Source: Fidelibacterota bacterium UBA1611 (lineage in GTDB: Bacteria; Fidelibacterota; Marinisomatia; Marinisomatales; UBA1611). From it: DNA of 10,709 nucleotides. Position numbers and translations under genes: made by a program. The stretch spans positions 1 to 10,709 of the forward strand of contig DCMX01000028.1 of the NCBI GenBank assembly GCA_002321855.1. The letters run 5' to 3'. Shown here in pieces: positions 1-6,771 of the stretch (the stretch's first letter is position 1; each line of letters starts with the position of its first letter). A model generated the notes under the pieces. That model saw only the letters and a program-made list of their open reading frames with translations. It searched no databases and was not told where the DNA came from.

Positions 1-123
1 CCGGGAAATGTTGCAACATTTTTTCCTGAAAGCAACATACTAATATCTACTATCGTAGATGAACGAAGCAAAACACCCAGCTTCAAATCATCACTTGTGA
101 CGATCACACCTATTCGTGATTAA
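1..123 (+). CDS. C-terminal tail of a probable molybdopterin oxidoreductase (5' end outside window)
   Basis: Frame 1 is open from the first base to a TAA at 121-123 and gives 40 residues. The tail reads PGNVATFFPESN, a short linker, then DERSKTPSFKSSLVTI. This resembles the end of the molydopterin-dinucleotide-binding domain that closes the large subunit of formate dehydrogenase-type and FdhF/YdeP-type molybdoenzymes, where a G-x-V ... N-x-L segment is followed by D-x-x-S-x-T-P-x-F/Y-K and a final beta strand. This is a recognition from memory of a family pattern over only 40 residues, so the exact enzyme and substrate cannot be named. The catalytic part lies outside the window. The alternative is an unrelated protein with a chance resemblance. 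Confidence 0.55.
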   Translation, partial: PGNVATFFPESNILISTIVDERSKTPSFKSSLVTITPIRD

Positions 124-175
124 TTTTCAACTGATACTATACAGATTTTTCTGATCTTCTTATGGGAGTGATATT

Positions 176-304
176 ATAGGTACAAATTTTTCAAGACGCG
201 AATTTATTTGTTCAGCGGGATTGCTAAGTGCAATGGTCTTACCTGGGATGGTAAGCATTCCATCGGACAGAGGGTCTCATCCGGAGTATATATACTTAAT
301 ATGA
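176..304 (+). pseudogene. Tat signal-peptide stub without start codon or mature domain
   Basis: Read from 176, the frame gives I-G-T-N-F-S-R-R-E-F followed by the hydrophobic stretch ICSAGLLSAMVLPGM and a short polar tail, ending at TGA 302-304. S-R-R-x-F plus a weakly hydrophobic h-region is the classic twin-arginine export signal. The frame has no ATG, GTG or TTG before the RR pair. GGGAG at 164-168 lies 7 bases before the ATA codon at 176, exactly where a start codon should be, so one G-to-A change of an ATG would explain it. Only about 20 residues follow the leader before the stop. The best reading is a decayed gene for a Tat-exported protein. A tiny Tat peptide with a rare ATT (173) or ATA start is possible but less likely. 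Confidence 0.45.
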
Positions 305-364
305 TCCAGGGTGAATTTGCCACAACTCGATCTTTGCAAATATTAAAATGATAAGGAGACTATT

Positions 365-2032
365 ATGGTAAGAATCTTGATCACAGCCGGTATATTAATA
401 GTTACTGGCTGCGATCCTATAAAAAAGGCAGACAAGATATTTATAAATGGGAATATTTGGACAGGTGTGAAGAATGGATCCCGAGCAGATTTCATCGCTA
501 TCTCAGGAGAATCTATTATGGATGTTGGGCATGCCGATTACAAACATGTCCAGGGACCTGATACTGAACTAATAGATCTTCAGGGGGATTTTGTTGTTCC
601 AGGTTTTATGGATAACCATACTCATTTCATGAGTGGGGGTTTTCAAATTTTAAGTATCGATCTAAGAAATGCGAATTCTAAAACAGAATTCATCCAAAGG
701 ATAGAAGACTATGTAAGCAAGTTAGATGAGAATGAGTGGATAACTGGAGGAGATTGGGACCATGAATTATGGGGTGGGGAACTGCCAGAACGAGAATGGA
801 TAGACACTATTACAGAAAATAATCCACTATTTATTGGACGAGTGGATGGTCACATGGCTCTGGCGAATTCTCTTGCTCTTGAGTTAGCAGGTGTCACAGC
901 GCAAACACAGGATCCACCCGGAGGTATGATCGTTCGTGATAAAATGACAGGTCAGCCAACAGGAGTATTAAAGGATGAGGCAATAGGCCTGGTCAATAGG
1001 GCAATGCCAGAAAAAACCAATGAAGAGCTTGATAATGCTCTAAACAAGGCAATGGAATATGCAGCATCGTTGGGAGTGACCCAGGTCCATGATATGTGTT
1101 CGTGGGAAGATCTTCAAACCTTTCAGCGAAATAGATCTAAGCTAACCCTTCGTATATATGCATTACCATGGTATACGAACTGGCGCCGGCTGATAGATCT
1201 AAATAAAGAGAAAGGACCTGGTGATGAATGGCTCCGATGGAATGGTATGAAGGCAATGATGGATGGGTCTCTGGGTTCCCGCACAGCATGGATGCATGAC
1301 CCATACCTTGATGATCCCTCTACCAGTGGTTTATTGGTAATGGCAGACACTATGGAATTTAGAAAGATCATGCGTGATGTTGACCTTGCAGGAATACAAT
1401 TAGCGGTTCATGCTATCGGAACTATGGCAAATGAATGGATCCTGGATGCGTTTGTTGATCTAAACAGGGAGAATGGAGATCGTGATAGAAGATCCAGAAT
1501 CGAACACGCACAGCACCTGACACCGAACTCGATCGATAGATTTAAAGAACAAAAAGTGATTCCTTCAATGCAACCATATCACTGTATTGATGATACCCGT
1601 TGGATGCATAAACGTATTGGACCGACGGTGATGGAAGGAACATATGTATTTCGTAGTTTTATTGATAAGAACGTAAATCTGACCTTTGGTTCAGACTGGA
1701 CCGTAGCGCCACTGGATCCTATGAAAGGGATCTATGCTGCTATTACTAGGAAGACCATTGATGGTTCATATCCTGATGGATGGTATCCTGATCAACGGAT
1801 CACTGTAGAAGAAGCCTTGCACTGTTATACTAGTAATAGCGCATTTTCAGGTTTTCAAGAACAAAGATTGGGAACACTGGAAAAAGGAAAGCTTGCTGAT
1901 TTTGTTGTTCTGTCTAAAGATCTTACAAGCATAGATCCAGATGAGATATTGAATACGATCGTACTCAGGACCATAGTTGGCGGAAATGACTCATATATTC
2001 GTTCTGTTGAAAAAAATCTGACATGGCACTGA
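365..2032 (+). CDS. YtcJ-like amidohydrolase, predicted lipoprotein
   Basis: This is a metal-dependent hydrolase of the Amidohydrolase_3 (YtcJ) group, 555 aa, the usual length for the family. Residues 1-15 form a short hydrophobic leader ending in the lipobox V-T-G-C, with Cys16 as the predicted lipidated residue, so the enzyme should sit on the membrane outside the cytoplasm. Metal-site motifs appear in order: HTH at 85-87, DGH at 161-163, a lysine in MKAMMDG near 296 that may be the carboxylated ligand, AVHAIG (His349), RIEHAQ (His381) and FGSDW (Asp444). The C-terminal EKGKLADFVVLS segment (507-517) is the typical closing beta-sandwich strand pair. The start is supported by AAGGAG at 353-358, six bases upstream. 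The substrate cannot be read from the sequence; the family acts on amides, carbamates and cyclic C-N bonds. All expected metal ligands appear intact, which implies an active enzyme. Confidence 0.9.
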   Translation: MVRILITAGILIVTGCDPIKKADKIFINGNIWTGVKNGSRADFIAISGESIMDVGHADYKHVQGPDTELIDLQGDFVVPGFMDNHTHFMSGGFQILSIDLRNANSKTEFIQRIEDYVSKLDENEWITGGDWDHELWGGELPEREWIDTITENNPLFIGRVDGHMALANSLALELAGVTAQTQDPPGGMIVRDKMTGQPTGVLKDEAIGLVNRAMPEKTNEELDNALNKAMEYAASLGVTQVHDMCSWEDLQTFQRNRSKLTLRIYALPWYTNWRRLIDLNKEKGPGDEWLRWNGMKAMMDGSLGSRTAWMHDPYLDDPSTSGLLVMADTMEFRKIMRDVDLAGIQLAVHAIGTMANEWILDAFVDLNRENGDRDRRSRIEHAQHLTPNSIDRFKEQKVIPSMQPYHCIDDTRWMHKRIGPTVMEGTYVFRSFIDKNVNLTFGSDWTVAPLDPMKGIYAAITRKTIDGSYPDGWYPDQRITVEEALHCYTSNSAFSGFQEQRLGTLEKGKLADFVVLSKDLTSIDPDEILNTIVLRTIVGGNDSYIRSVEKNLTWH

Positions 2033-2049
2033 TAGTATAGATAACAGCT

Positions 2050-2583
2050 GTGTTTGTTTACGACGATATTCAACCTCATCTTGTTTTTCTGATCATGTTA
2101 TTAATACTTATTTGGACATTTGGAACCTGGCTCACATGGCAGAATAGAAAGATGTATTGTGAGATCATACCTCAATATGATTGGGTCTCACGAATAGGAT
2201 TGATCGCAGGTACGAGTGTAATGTTATTAGATCTATGGTTCTTATCGCTATTTTATTCTGAACTCAGGCTGGGTATGAGCATATTATTTGCTTTTATAAC
2301 GGTTTCTGTTGGCGGGTATTTGGCACGCTATTTTGAATGGTTGGTATTTTCTCTTGAAAAACAAGAAGGATACTGGGAACATTTAATAATAGAATATTAC
2401 AAAGAAGAGTATAAAGATGGACTGGGACCTCGCGGTGTTCAAAAGATGGTCAATAGTATGGTACCTGATTGGTGGATAGAACTCCTGCCAACCAGTACAC
2501 GTGGTGAGATAAGATCAGCACTAAAAAAGATAAACAGTGGAACGGAAGATCTTGCGCAGAGAAGGCAATCCAAGTTCAGCTAA
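2050..2583 (+). CDS. Three-helix membrane protein of unknown function
   Basis: I do not recognise this protein (177 aa). Three hydrophobic segments are visible at about 11-29, 48-69 and 74-94, followed by a charged soluble C-terminal region (about 101-177) rich in Trp and Tyr (EYYKEEYKDG, MVPDWWIELLP). The start used is GTG at 2050 without a clear Shine-Dalgarno site. An ATG at 2095 (Met16) would cut into the first helix and is less attractive. It begins 17 bases after the lipoprotein amidohydrolase on the same strand, so the two are probably co-transcribed. Its TAA stop (2581-2583) overlaps the opposite-strand stop of the second amidohydrolase. No catalytic motif was seen. It may be a membrane partner of the amidohydrolase, but only the adjacency suggests that. 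Confidence 0.75.
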   Translation: MFVYDDIQPHLVFLIMLLILIWTFGTWLTWQNRKMYCEIIPQYDWVSRIGLIAGTSVMLLDLWFLSLFYSELRLGMSILFAFITVSVGGYLARYFEWLVFSLEKQEGYWEHLIIEYYKEEYKDGLGPRGVQKMVNSMVPDWWIELLPTSTRGEIRSALKKINSGTEDLAQRRQSKFS

Positions 2584-3860
2584 TTAGGAGATCTATAGAC
2601 CTTCCCTTCTTTCATGACAAATATAACCTTCTGCATGAATCTAATATCATCAATAGGGTTCCCCTCTACGGCAATGATATCTGCTATCTTATTTGTTTCG
2701 ATCGATCCCAACTTATCCTGAATGCCTAATAATTCAGCGGAAACCATGGTCGCAGATTTAAGAGCATCCATTGGCAGCATTCCTCCTTCGACCATGTAAA
2801 CAAATTCATTGGCGTTATCACCATGATATGATACACCTGAATCTGTACCGAATGCTATTTTTATACCAAACTTATGTGCTATGGAAAAGGTTTTAAGTAT
2901 TCTTGGTCCGATCTCAAGTGCCTTGGGAACGATGATAGGGGGATAATAACCATCTTCTTTTGCTTTTTCCGCTACAAACATTCCAGCTGAAATAGTTGGA
3001 ACGTAATAGGTACCATACTGTTTCATGAGGGTCATTACTTCTGCGTCCATAAGTGTACCATGTTCAATGGATCGTACGCCAGCCCGTATGGCACGTTTCA
3101 TACCTTCAGCACCATGGGCATGGGCTGCCACATGCATATCGTAATCATTGGCCGTTTCAACTATTGCACGGATCTCATCTTCTGTGAACTGTGGATTCTT
3201 GCTATTCTTTGCTATGCTTAATACTCCTCCAGTTGCTGTTATCTTAATAAGATCAGCGCCATTCTTATAACGTTGTCTTACGGCCTTTTTCGCGTCTCTG
3301 GTACCATTTATTACACCATCTTTCGGGCCAGGGTCTCCCATGAATCTCATGTTTAACCCACTGGATGGGTCTGCATGACCCCCGGTCGTGGCTATTGATT
3401 TTCCTGCACTGAATATTCTTGGTCCTACCACGTGCCCTTCGTTTATAGCATCCCGAATACTGTTGCTGATAATTCCCCCAAGTTCACGTACAGTAGTGAA
3501 ACCTGCCATGAGTGTTTTTTTCGCGTAGGGAATGGATCGATAAGCATATTCATCTAGATCCATATAGAATTTTTCCATGTAACGTTTGGGACTGCTCTGC
3601 CCAGAAAGGTGGGTATGCATATCCATGAGTCCTGGCAATATAGTAAAATCCTTCAGGTCGATCAATGTGTCCTTCTTTCCAGGAACAAGGTATCCACGGT
3701 TAACGGTCTGTATAGTCTTCCCATCAAGAATAATAGTAACCATTTCAATTGGGATATCATTTTTGCCGTCGACCATTTTTCCTGCGTGGATGAAAGTTTT
3801 CTGGCCACATAGTAGTGTTATTGGTATACAAAGTAGAAAGAAATAACGGGAATGTTTCAT
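2580..3860 (-). CDS. Exported imidazolonepropionase/Xaa-Pro dipeptidase-like amidohydrolase
   Basis: This is a metal-dependent hydrolase of the amidohydrolase superfamily, closest in pattern to the group annotated as imidazolonepropionase-like or Xaa-Pro dipeptidase. In the 426-aa form the motifs are MHTHL (His82, His84), DLIKITATGG (Lys206, probable carboxylated metal ligand), HVAAHAHGAEG (His247, His249), SIEHG (His267) and FGTDSG (Asp340). The N-terminus MKHSRYFFLLCIPITLLCGQ is a signal peptide with two basic residues and a hydrophobic core, so the enzyme is exported. The start at 3860 is chosen over an in-frame ATG at 3902 because AGGA lies six bases upstream of it, and because the longer form would bury the signal peptide behind 14 extra residues. 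The gene runs convergent to the membrane protein and divergent from the methyltransferase. Substrate specificity (dipeptide, lactam or other amide) is unresolved. Confidence 0.9.
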   Translation of the reverse strand: MKHSRYFFLLCIPITLLCGQKTFIHAGKMVDGKNDIPIEMVTIILDGKTIQTVNRGYLVPGKKDTLIDLKDFTILPGLMDMHTHLSGQSSPKRYMEKFYMDLDEYAYRSIPYAKKTLMAGFTTVRELGGIISNSIRDAINEGHVVGPRIFSAGKSIATTGGHADPSSGLNMRFMGDPGPKDGVINGTRDAKKAVRQRYKNGADLIKITATGGVLSIAKNSKNPQFTEDEIRAIVETANDYDMHVAAHAHGAEGMKRAIRAGVRSIEHGTLMDAEVMTLMKQYGTYYVPTISAGMFVAEKAKEDGYYPPIIVPKALEIGPRILKTFSIAHKFGIKIAFGTDSGVSYHGDNANEFVYMVEGGMLPMDALKSATMVSAELLGIQDKLGSIETNKIADIIAVEGNPIDDIRFMQKVIFVMKEGKVYRSPN

Positions 3861-3866
3861 AAGAAT

Positions 3867-3870
3867 TCCT
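3867..3870 (-). promoter_or_regulatory. Shine-Dalgarno site fixing the start of the - strand amidohydrolase
   Basis: On the - strand the bases before the ATG at 3860 read AGGAATTCTT, which places AGGA six bases from the start. The upstream in-frame ATG at 3902 has no such site. This decides the shorter form, in which the signal peptide is N-terminal. Confidence 0.7.
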
Positions 3871-3933
3871 TTTGAGTTCAATATCGATCCTATTTTGTTC
3901 ATAAATTAATCTAATTATTCAATGATTTGTTAA

Positions 3934-4806
3934 ATGAAAAAGGATAATATTAAAATTCTTATAATGGATGGAGCAATGGGTACAGAATTGATCCGTCATG
4001 GTGTGGAGCTACCATTACCTATGTGGTCTGGGGATGCAAATCTCACCCACCCTGAAACAATATACCAGATACATAAGGATAATATTGACGCTGGTGCTGA
4101 TATCTTGACAACAAATACATTTAGAACAACGCCACGTACATACTCAAAGAGTGGTCTATCTGATACCGATTCGATCAATAGAGCATATGATAGTTTGAAT
4201 ACTGCAGTAGCATTGGCTAAGCGTGCTTCAGGAAAGGAAACTCTCATAGCGGGTTCCATTGCGCCATTGGAAGATTGTTATTCACCAGAACTTTTTCCGG
4301 GATCACCAGCTGCTGAAAATGAGTTTACCCAACTATCAGAATGGTTGTTTAGTGCGGGTGCGGATATCATATTGTATGAGACCATGGGATGCTTAGAAGA
4401 GATTAAAGCTGCAACATTTGCTGTCAGATCAATAAATATTCCATGTTGGGTCAGTCTTATCCTAAAAGATAAGGACCATCTATTGGATGGAAGTGACCTG
4501 AAAGATGTTATTGAATACTTGTCAATTAATGATGTAGATAGAATTCTGATAAATTGCACACTGGTAACTATTTTAAATGATGCAATTGAACTAATACTTG
4601 AAACATGGACCGGTCCATGGGGTGTCTATCCTAATACAGGTGTGACCATGCCAAGCAAAGATGGAAAAATAAAGGAAATGATACCAGATAATGATTTCTC
4701 TATTTCGATAAAAAACTATATTGGATTGGGTGCCAGTGTGGTTGGTGCTTGCTGTGGTTCCACTGCAAAGACGATTCAGTTGATAAAAAATATTTCTAAG
4801 GATTAA
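3934..4806 (+). CDS. Homocysteine S-methyltransferase-family protein (stand-alone domain)
   Basis: The product (290 aa) is a complete single Hcy-binding/S-methyltransferase domain, the (beta/alpha)8 barrel shared by MmuM, betaine-homocysteine methyltransferase and the N-terminal module of MetH. It starts with the typical MDGAMGTELIRHG (11-23), has DILTTNTF (56-63) in strand 2, INCT (206-209, Cys208) and GACCGST (271-277, Cys273 and Cys274). The three cysteines are the expected zinc-thiolate set that activates homocysteine. No folate, cobalamin or MetF-like domain is attached. A methyl donor such as S-methylmethionine or betaine is therefore possible, but the sequence does not show which. There is no signal peptide, so it is cytoplasmic. 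The start lacks a good Shine-Dalgarno site. The next possible ATG (3964) would begin exactly at MDGAMG and lose the first strand, so 3934 is preferred. Confidence 0.88.
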   Translation: MKKDNIKILIMDGAMGTELIRHGVELPLPMWSGDANLTHPETIYQIHKDNIDAGADILTTNTFRTTPRTYSKSGLSDTDSINRAYDSLNTAVALAKRASGKETLIAGSIAPLEDCYSPELFPGSPAAENEFTQLSEWLFSAGADIILYETMGCLEEIKAATFAVRSINIPCWVSLILKDKDHLLDGSDLKDVIEYLSINDVDRILINCTLVTILNDAIELILETWTGPWGVYPNTGVTMPSKDGKIKEMIPDNDFSISIKNYIGLGASVVGACCGSTAKTIQLIKNISKD

Positions 4807-5291
4807 TCTATTTGGATGTTCTGCCTGTATTCAAGAATGAATGAGTTTTATAGGTCAATATTAGAAGTAAGAATATATATGATTATTGATCAAAGTTTAT
4901 CATTGGTGGGTTACCAATGTATATCTCCACCATGTAAGATTCCTTGGGATTGGATTAGTATATATAAGAAAGCCGGGGAAGCTAATTCATTACAAACTTT
5001 CTTCCCCGGCCCATATCCTAACTTCCCTTCAGATTACCTAAAACCTTCTGGTTCATCCTTTGCTTTCGCTCCGGCTCGTTAGGTCAGAATTTCGTAGGAT
5101 CAAGAACAAGTTCTTTTTCCTATTTAATCCTTAATAAAATATAATATTTCCGATCGATATTACCAAGTAATTTGAACAGATATTCATGAGATTTATAAAT
5201 TAGTATCTGTAAGGAATAACATATAAAATTTGAACTTGTTTATACAATTAATTTTGGAAAATATTAGTTATACCATAATCATTAGTTTCCC
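4807..5291. other. 485-bp intergenic gap with a GC-rich structured patch
   Basis: No convincing gene was found here. One 88-codon open frame (4816-5082, +) has no ribosome-binding site, no recognisable motif and runs straight across a perfect palindrome, so it is not called. About 4971-5084 is clearly richer in G+C than the AT-rich flanks and contains the inverted repeat listed separately. The block CCGGCT (5071-5076) could pair alternatively with AGCCGG (4971-4976), and the outer pair CCTAAC (5017-5022) and GTTAGG (5078-5083) is also complementary. An imperfect hairpin at 5097-5120 (8 of 10 positions paired, 4-base loop) follows. From 5121 to 5291 the sequence is AT-rich and presumably carries the promoter of the PDZ-containing gene, but no -35/-10 pair stands out. 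Confidence 0.5.
4972..5010 (-). terminator. Perfect 10-bp GC-rich inverted repeat, possible - strand terminator
   Basis: GCCGGGGAAG (4972-4981) and CTTCCCCGGC (5001-5010) are exact reverse complements around a 19-base loop. On the - strand the stem is followed by TTTCTT (4971-4966) and then TATATA, which resembles the U-tract of an intrinsic terminator. On the + strand no T-run follows. No - strand gene ends nearby: the nearest upstream - strand stop is at 5980, beyond an opposite-strand gene. It would therefore stop antisense read-through, or it is a different kind of element such as a dispersed palindromic repeat. The loop is long for a terminator. Confidence 0.35.
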
Positions 5292-5972
5292 ATGAGTTCC
5301 ATTATAATTTTACTGATTTTTTCAGATCTTTTGTTCGGTCAAACCAAAAAAGAACAAATTTTTATAGATTTTCTTGATGCTCGTTATGCTGGAAATGCTG
5401 ATTCTGCCAAGATGTATCTTGACCCGAACTTTGTTTATAATCATGTCCCTTATGTTGGATTAGGTATTAGCACATACATGGATAACGGACACCTTAAAAT
5501 TTCATCCGTATCACCTTTCGGTCCAGCAAGGTCACTAATCAGTAAAGATGATATTATTCTTGAAGTTAATGGTATCAAAGCGAGTGAGGAAAATGTGAGA
5601 TCTGGTATGTTGAACTTTCTTGGTGCAGAAAATGACACGATCAATATTGTTTTGGAAAGCAGTTTGAATCAATTTAATTCTATTGATATTACTCTTGCTC
5701 AGAATCAGTTCAAGCAAGGTGTAGATTCATTTTTAAACGATATTCGGAAGTATAATGATCGCTGGTATGAATATGATATAGAGTTATTGGATTATTTTTC
5801 TAAGAAAAACAATGTGGTTCTTTACTATCATTGGGAAGGAGTACTAACAGAAGGGGGACCCACTTATCATTGGAGGGCAATGGAGATAATTAAAATGAAT
5901 CCAAAAGGACGTAAGATAGTTTCAATAGATGCGATCTGGTCCGAGAAGCAATTCAGGGATCAATTCAAATAA
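5292..5972 (+). CDS. Exported protein with a PDZ domain inserted in a SnoaL/NTF2-like domain
   Basis: The product is 226 aa. Residues 1-16 (MSSIIILLIFSDLLFG) are a hydrophobic leader lacking basic residues, probably a weak signal peptide or anchor. A TAG nine bases upstream in the same frame rules out a longer N-terminus, and there is no clear Shine-Dalgarno site. Residues 19-52 (FLDARYAGNADSAKMYLD, then FVY) look like the first helices of a SnoaL/NTF2-like fold. Residues 55-136 look like a PDZ domain: GLGI as carboxylate-binding loop (56-59), a variable segment, DDIILEVNG (86-94), and a final beta strand. Residues 142-226 then resume the NTF2-like pattern: GVDSFLNDI helix, YYHWEG strand (178-183), and a closing pair of strands around GRKIVSIDAIWSE. 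Family assignments are by pattern only. The function is unknown; ligand or peptide binding outside the cytoplasm is the likely theme. The gene is convergent with the phosphatase, seven bases apart. Confidence 0.75.
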   Translation: MSSIIILLIFSDLLFGQTKKEQIFIDFLDARYAGNADSAKMYLDPNFVYNHVPYVGLGISTYMDNGHLKISSVSPFGPARSLISKDDIILEVNGIKASEENVRSGMLNFLGAENDTINIVLESSLNQFNSIDITLAQNQFKQGVDSFLNDIRKYNDRWYEYDIELLDYFSKKNNVVLYYHWEGVLTEGGPTYHWRAMEIIKMNPKGRKIVSIDAIWSEKQFRDQFK

Positions 5973-5979
5973 GAAAATA

Positions 5980-6771
5980 TCAAATGAATTCCTTAATTAT
6001 GTTCATCATATTTTTATGGATTATATTATTGGATACTAATATCTGATCATCAAATATTGAATGATCTTCACCATCCATCCTCGATACAGAAGCACCGGCT
6101 TCTGTAGCAATTAGAACGCTTGCTGCCGTATCCCAAGGCTTCAGATCAAATTCCCAGAATCCATCCACTATGCCTGATGCAACGTGGCAAACATCAACGG
6201 CTGCTGCGCCCAAGCGTCTTACACCCTGTGTAATATCAGTGAATCGCCTGAATATTAACATATTATTTTGCCAATTGCTTTCATGGTCATATCCAAATCC
6301 GGTAACAAGTAACGATTGAACCAGCTCACTGGTCATGGAAACATGGATCGGCTTATTATTGCAAAAAGAACCATTACCCGCTGTTGCTGTATAAAGATTC
6401 ATAGCCGGCATTTCTATGACCACGCCAACCAGGGGCTTATTTTTGTAAAATAACCCTATAGATATACCGAATGAAGGGTATCCATGAACAAAGTTAGTAG
6501 TACCGTCCAGTGGGTCAATAAACCAGCAATAATCCGATTCAACAAGTTCCTTCCCTGATTCTTCAGCTATGATGCCGTGATCAGGAAACTGCTCTCTAAT
6601 TATTGACTTAATTATTTGTTCCGAACGTAGATCTATATCTGTTACAAGATCAGTGCGACCTTTATTATCTGCTATCTTGGGTGATGGCAAGGCATCCATA
6701 ACAATATTTGCAGCAGTCTTTGCTGCTTCTGTTGCTACATCAAGAATATGTTTGTTATTTAGTTGGGACAT
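5980..6771 (-). CDS. Inositol-monophosphatase-family phosphatase (SuhB-like)
   Basis: The product is 263 aa, the normal length for the family of Mg2+-dependent, Li+-sensitive sugar-phosphate phosphatases. The metal and catalytic motifs are all present: DLVTDID (41-47), AEES (Glu70), WFIDPLDGTTNF (Asp86, Asp89, with Thr91), and KPWDTAA (Asp214). Likely substrates are inositol 1-phosphate or a related sugar or nucleotide phosphate; the sequence does not discriminate among SuhB, histidinol-phosphatase-like and CysQ-like members, though the overall pattern is nearest SuhB/IMPase. There is no signal peptide, so it is cytoplasmic. The start ATG lies inside the end of the upstream symporter gene (17-bp overlap). 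AGGA sits only two bases before the ATG, and a hairpin covers it, which suggests translation coupled to the symporter. Confidence 0.92.
   Translation of the reverse strand: MSQLNNKHILDVATEAAKTAANIVMDALPSPKIADNKGRTDLVTDIDLRSEQIIKSIIREQFPDHGIIAEESGKELVESDYCWFIDPLDGTTNFVHGYPSFGISIGLFYKNKPLVGVVIEMPAMNLYTATAGNGSFCNNKPIHVSMTSELVQSLLVTGFGYDHESNWQNNMLIFRRFTDITQGVRRLGAAAVDVCHVASGIVDGFWEFDLKPWDTAASVLIATEAGASVSRMDGEDHSIFDDQILVSNNIIHKNMMNIIKEFI

Noticed and set aside
301..351. Short ATG-started frame of 16 codons just before the amidohydrolase RBS, a possible leader peptide.
   Set aside because: It has no regulatory codon run, no attenuator-like hairpin and no RBS of its own. It is more likely the out-of-frame remnant of the decayed Tat-leader gene.
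3861..3902. A 14-residue N-terminal extension of the - strand amidohydrolase starting at 3902.
   Set aside because: It would place a normal signal peptide internally, and the internal ATG has a well-spaced AGGA, so the shorter form is preferred.
4816..5082. Open reading frame of 88 codons on the + strand.
   Set aside because: It has no ribosome-binding site, no motif and an unlikely composition, and it crosses a perfect palindrome. It is probably a chance frame in the intergenic gap.
5016..5084. Integron attC-like site: TCCTAAC at the left and GTTAGGT at the right, 69 bp apart, with a small AACC/GGTT hairpin near the centre.
   Set aside because: The outer boxes fit the attC consensus fairly well, but the inner arms are both pyrimidine-rich and cannot pair, so the folded stem needed for integrase recognition is absent. 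No integrase or gene cassette is present.
5097..5120. Imperfect hairpin with a T-rich right arm, a possible + strand terminator for the methyltransferase.
   Set aside because: The stem is AT-rich with two internal mismatches, the T-run is part of the stem rather than after it, and it lies nearly 300 bases past the gene.
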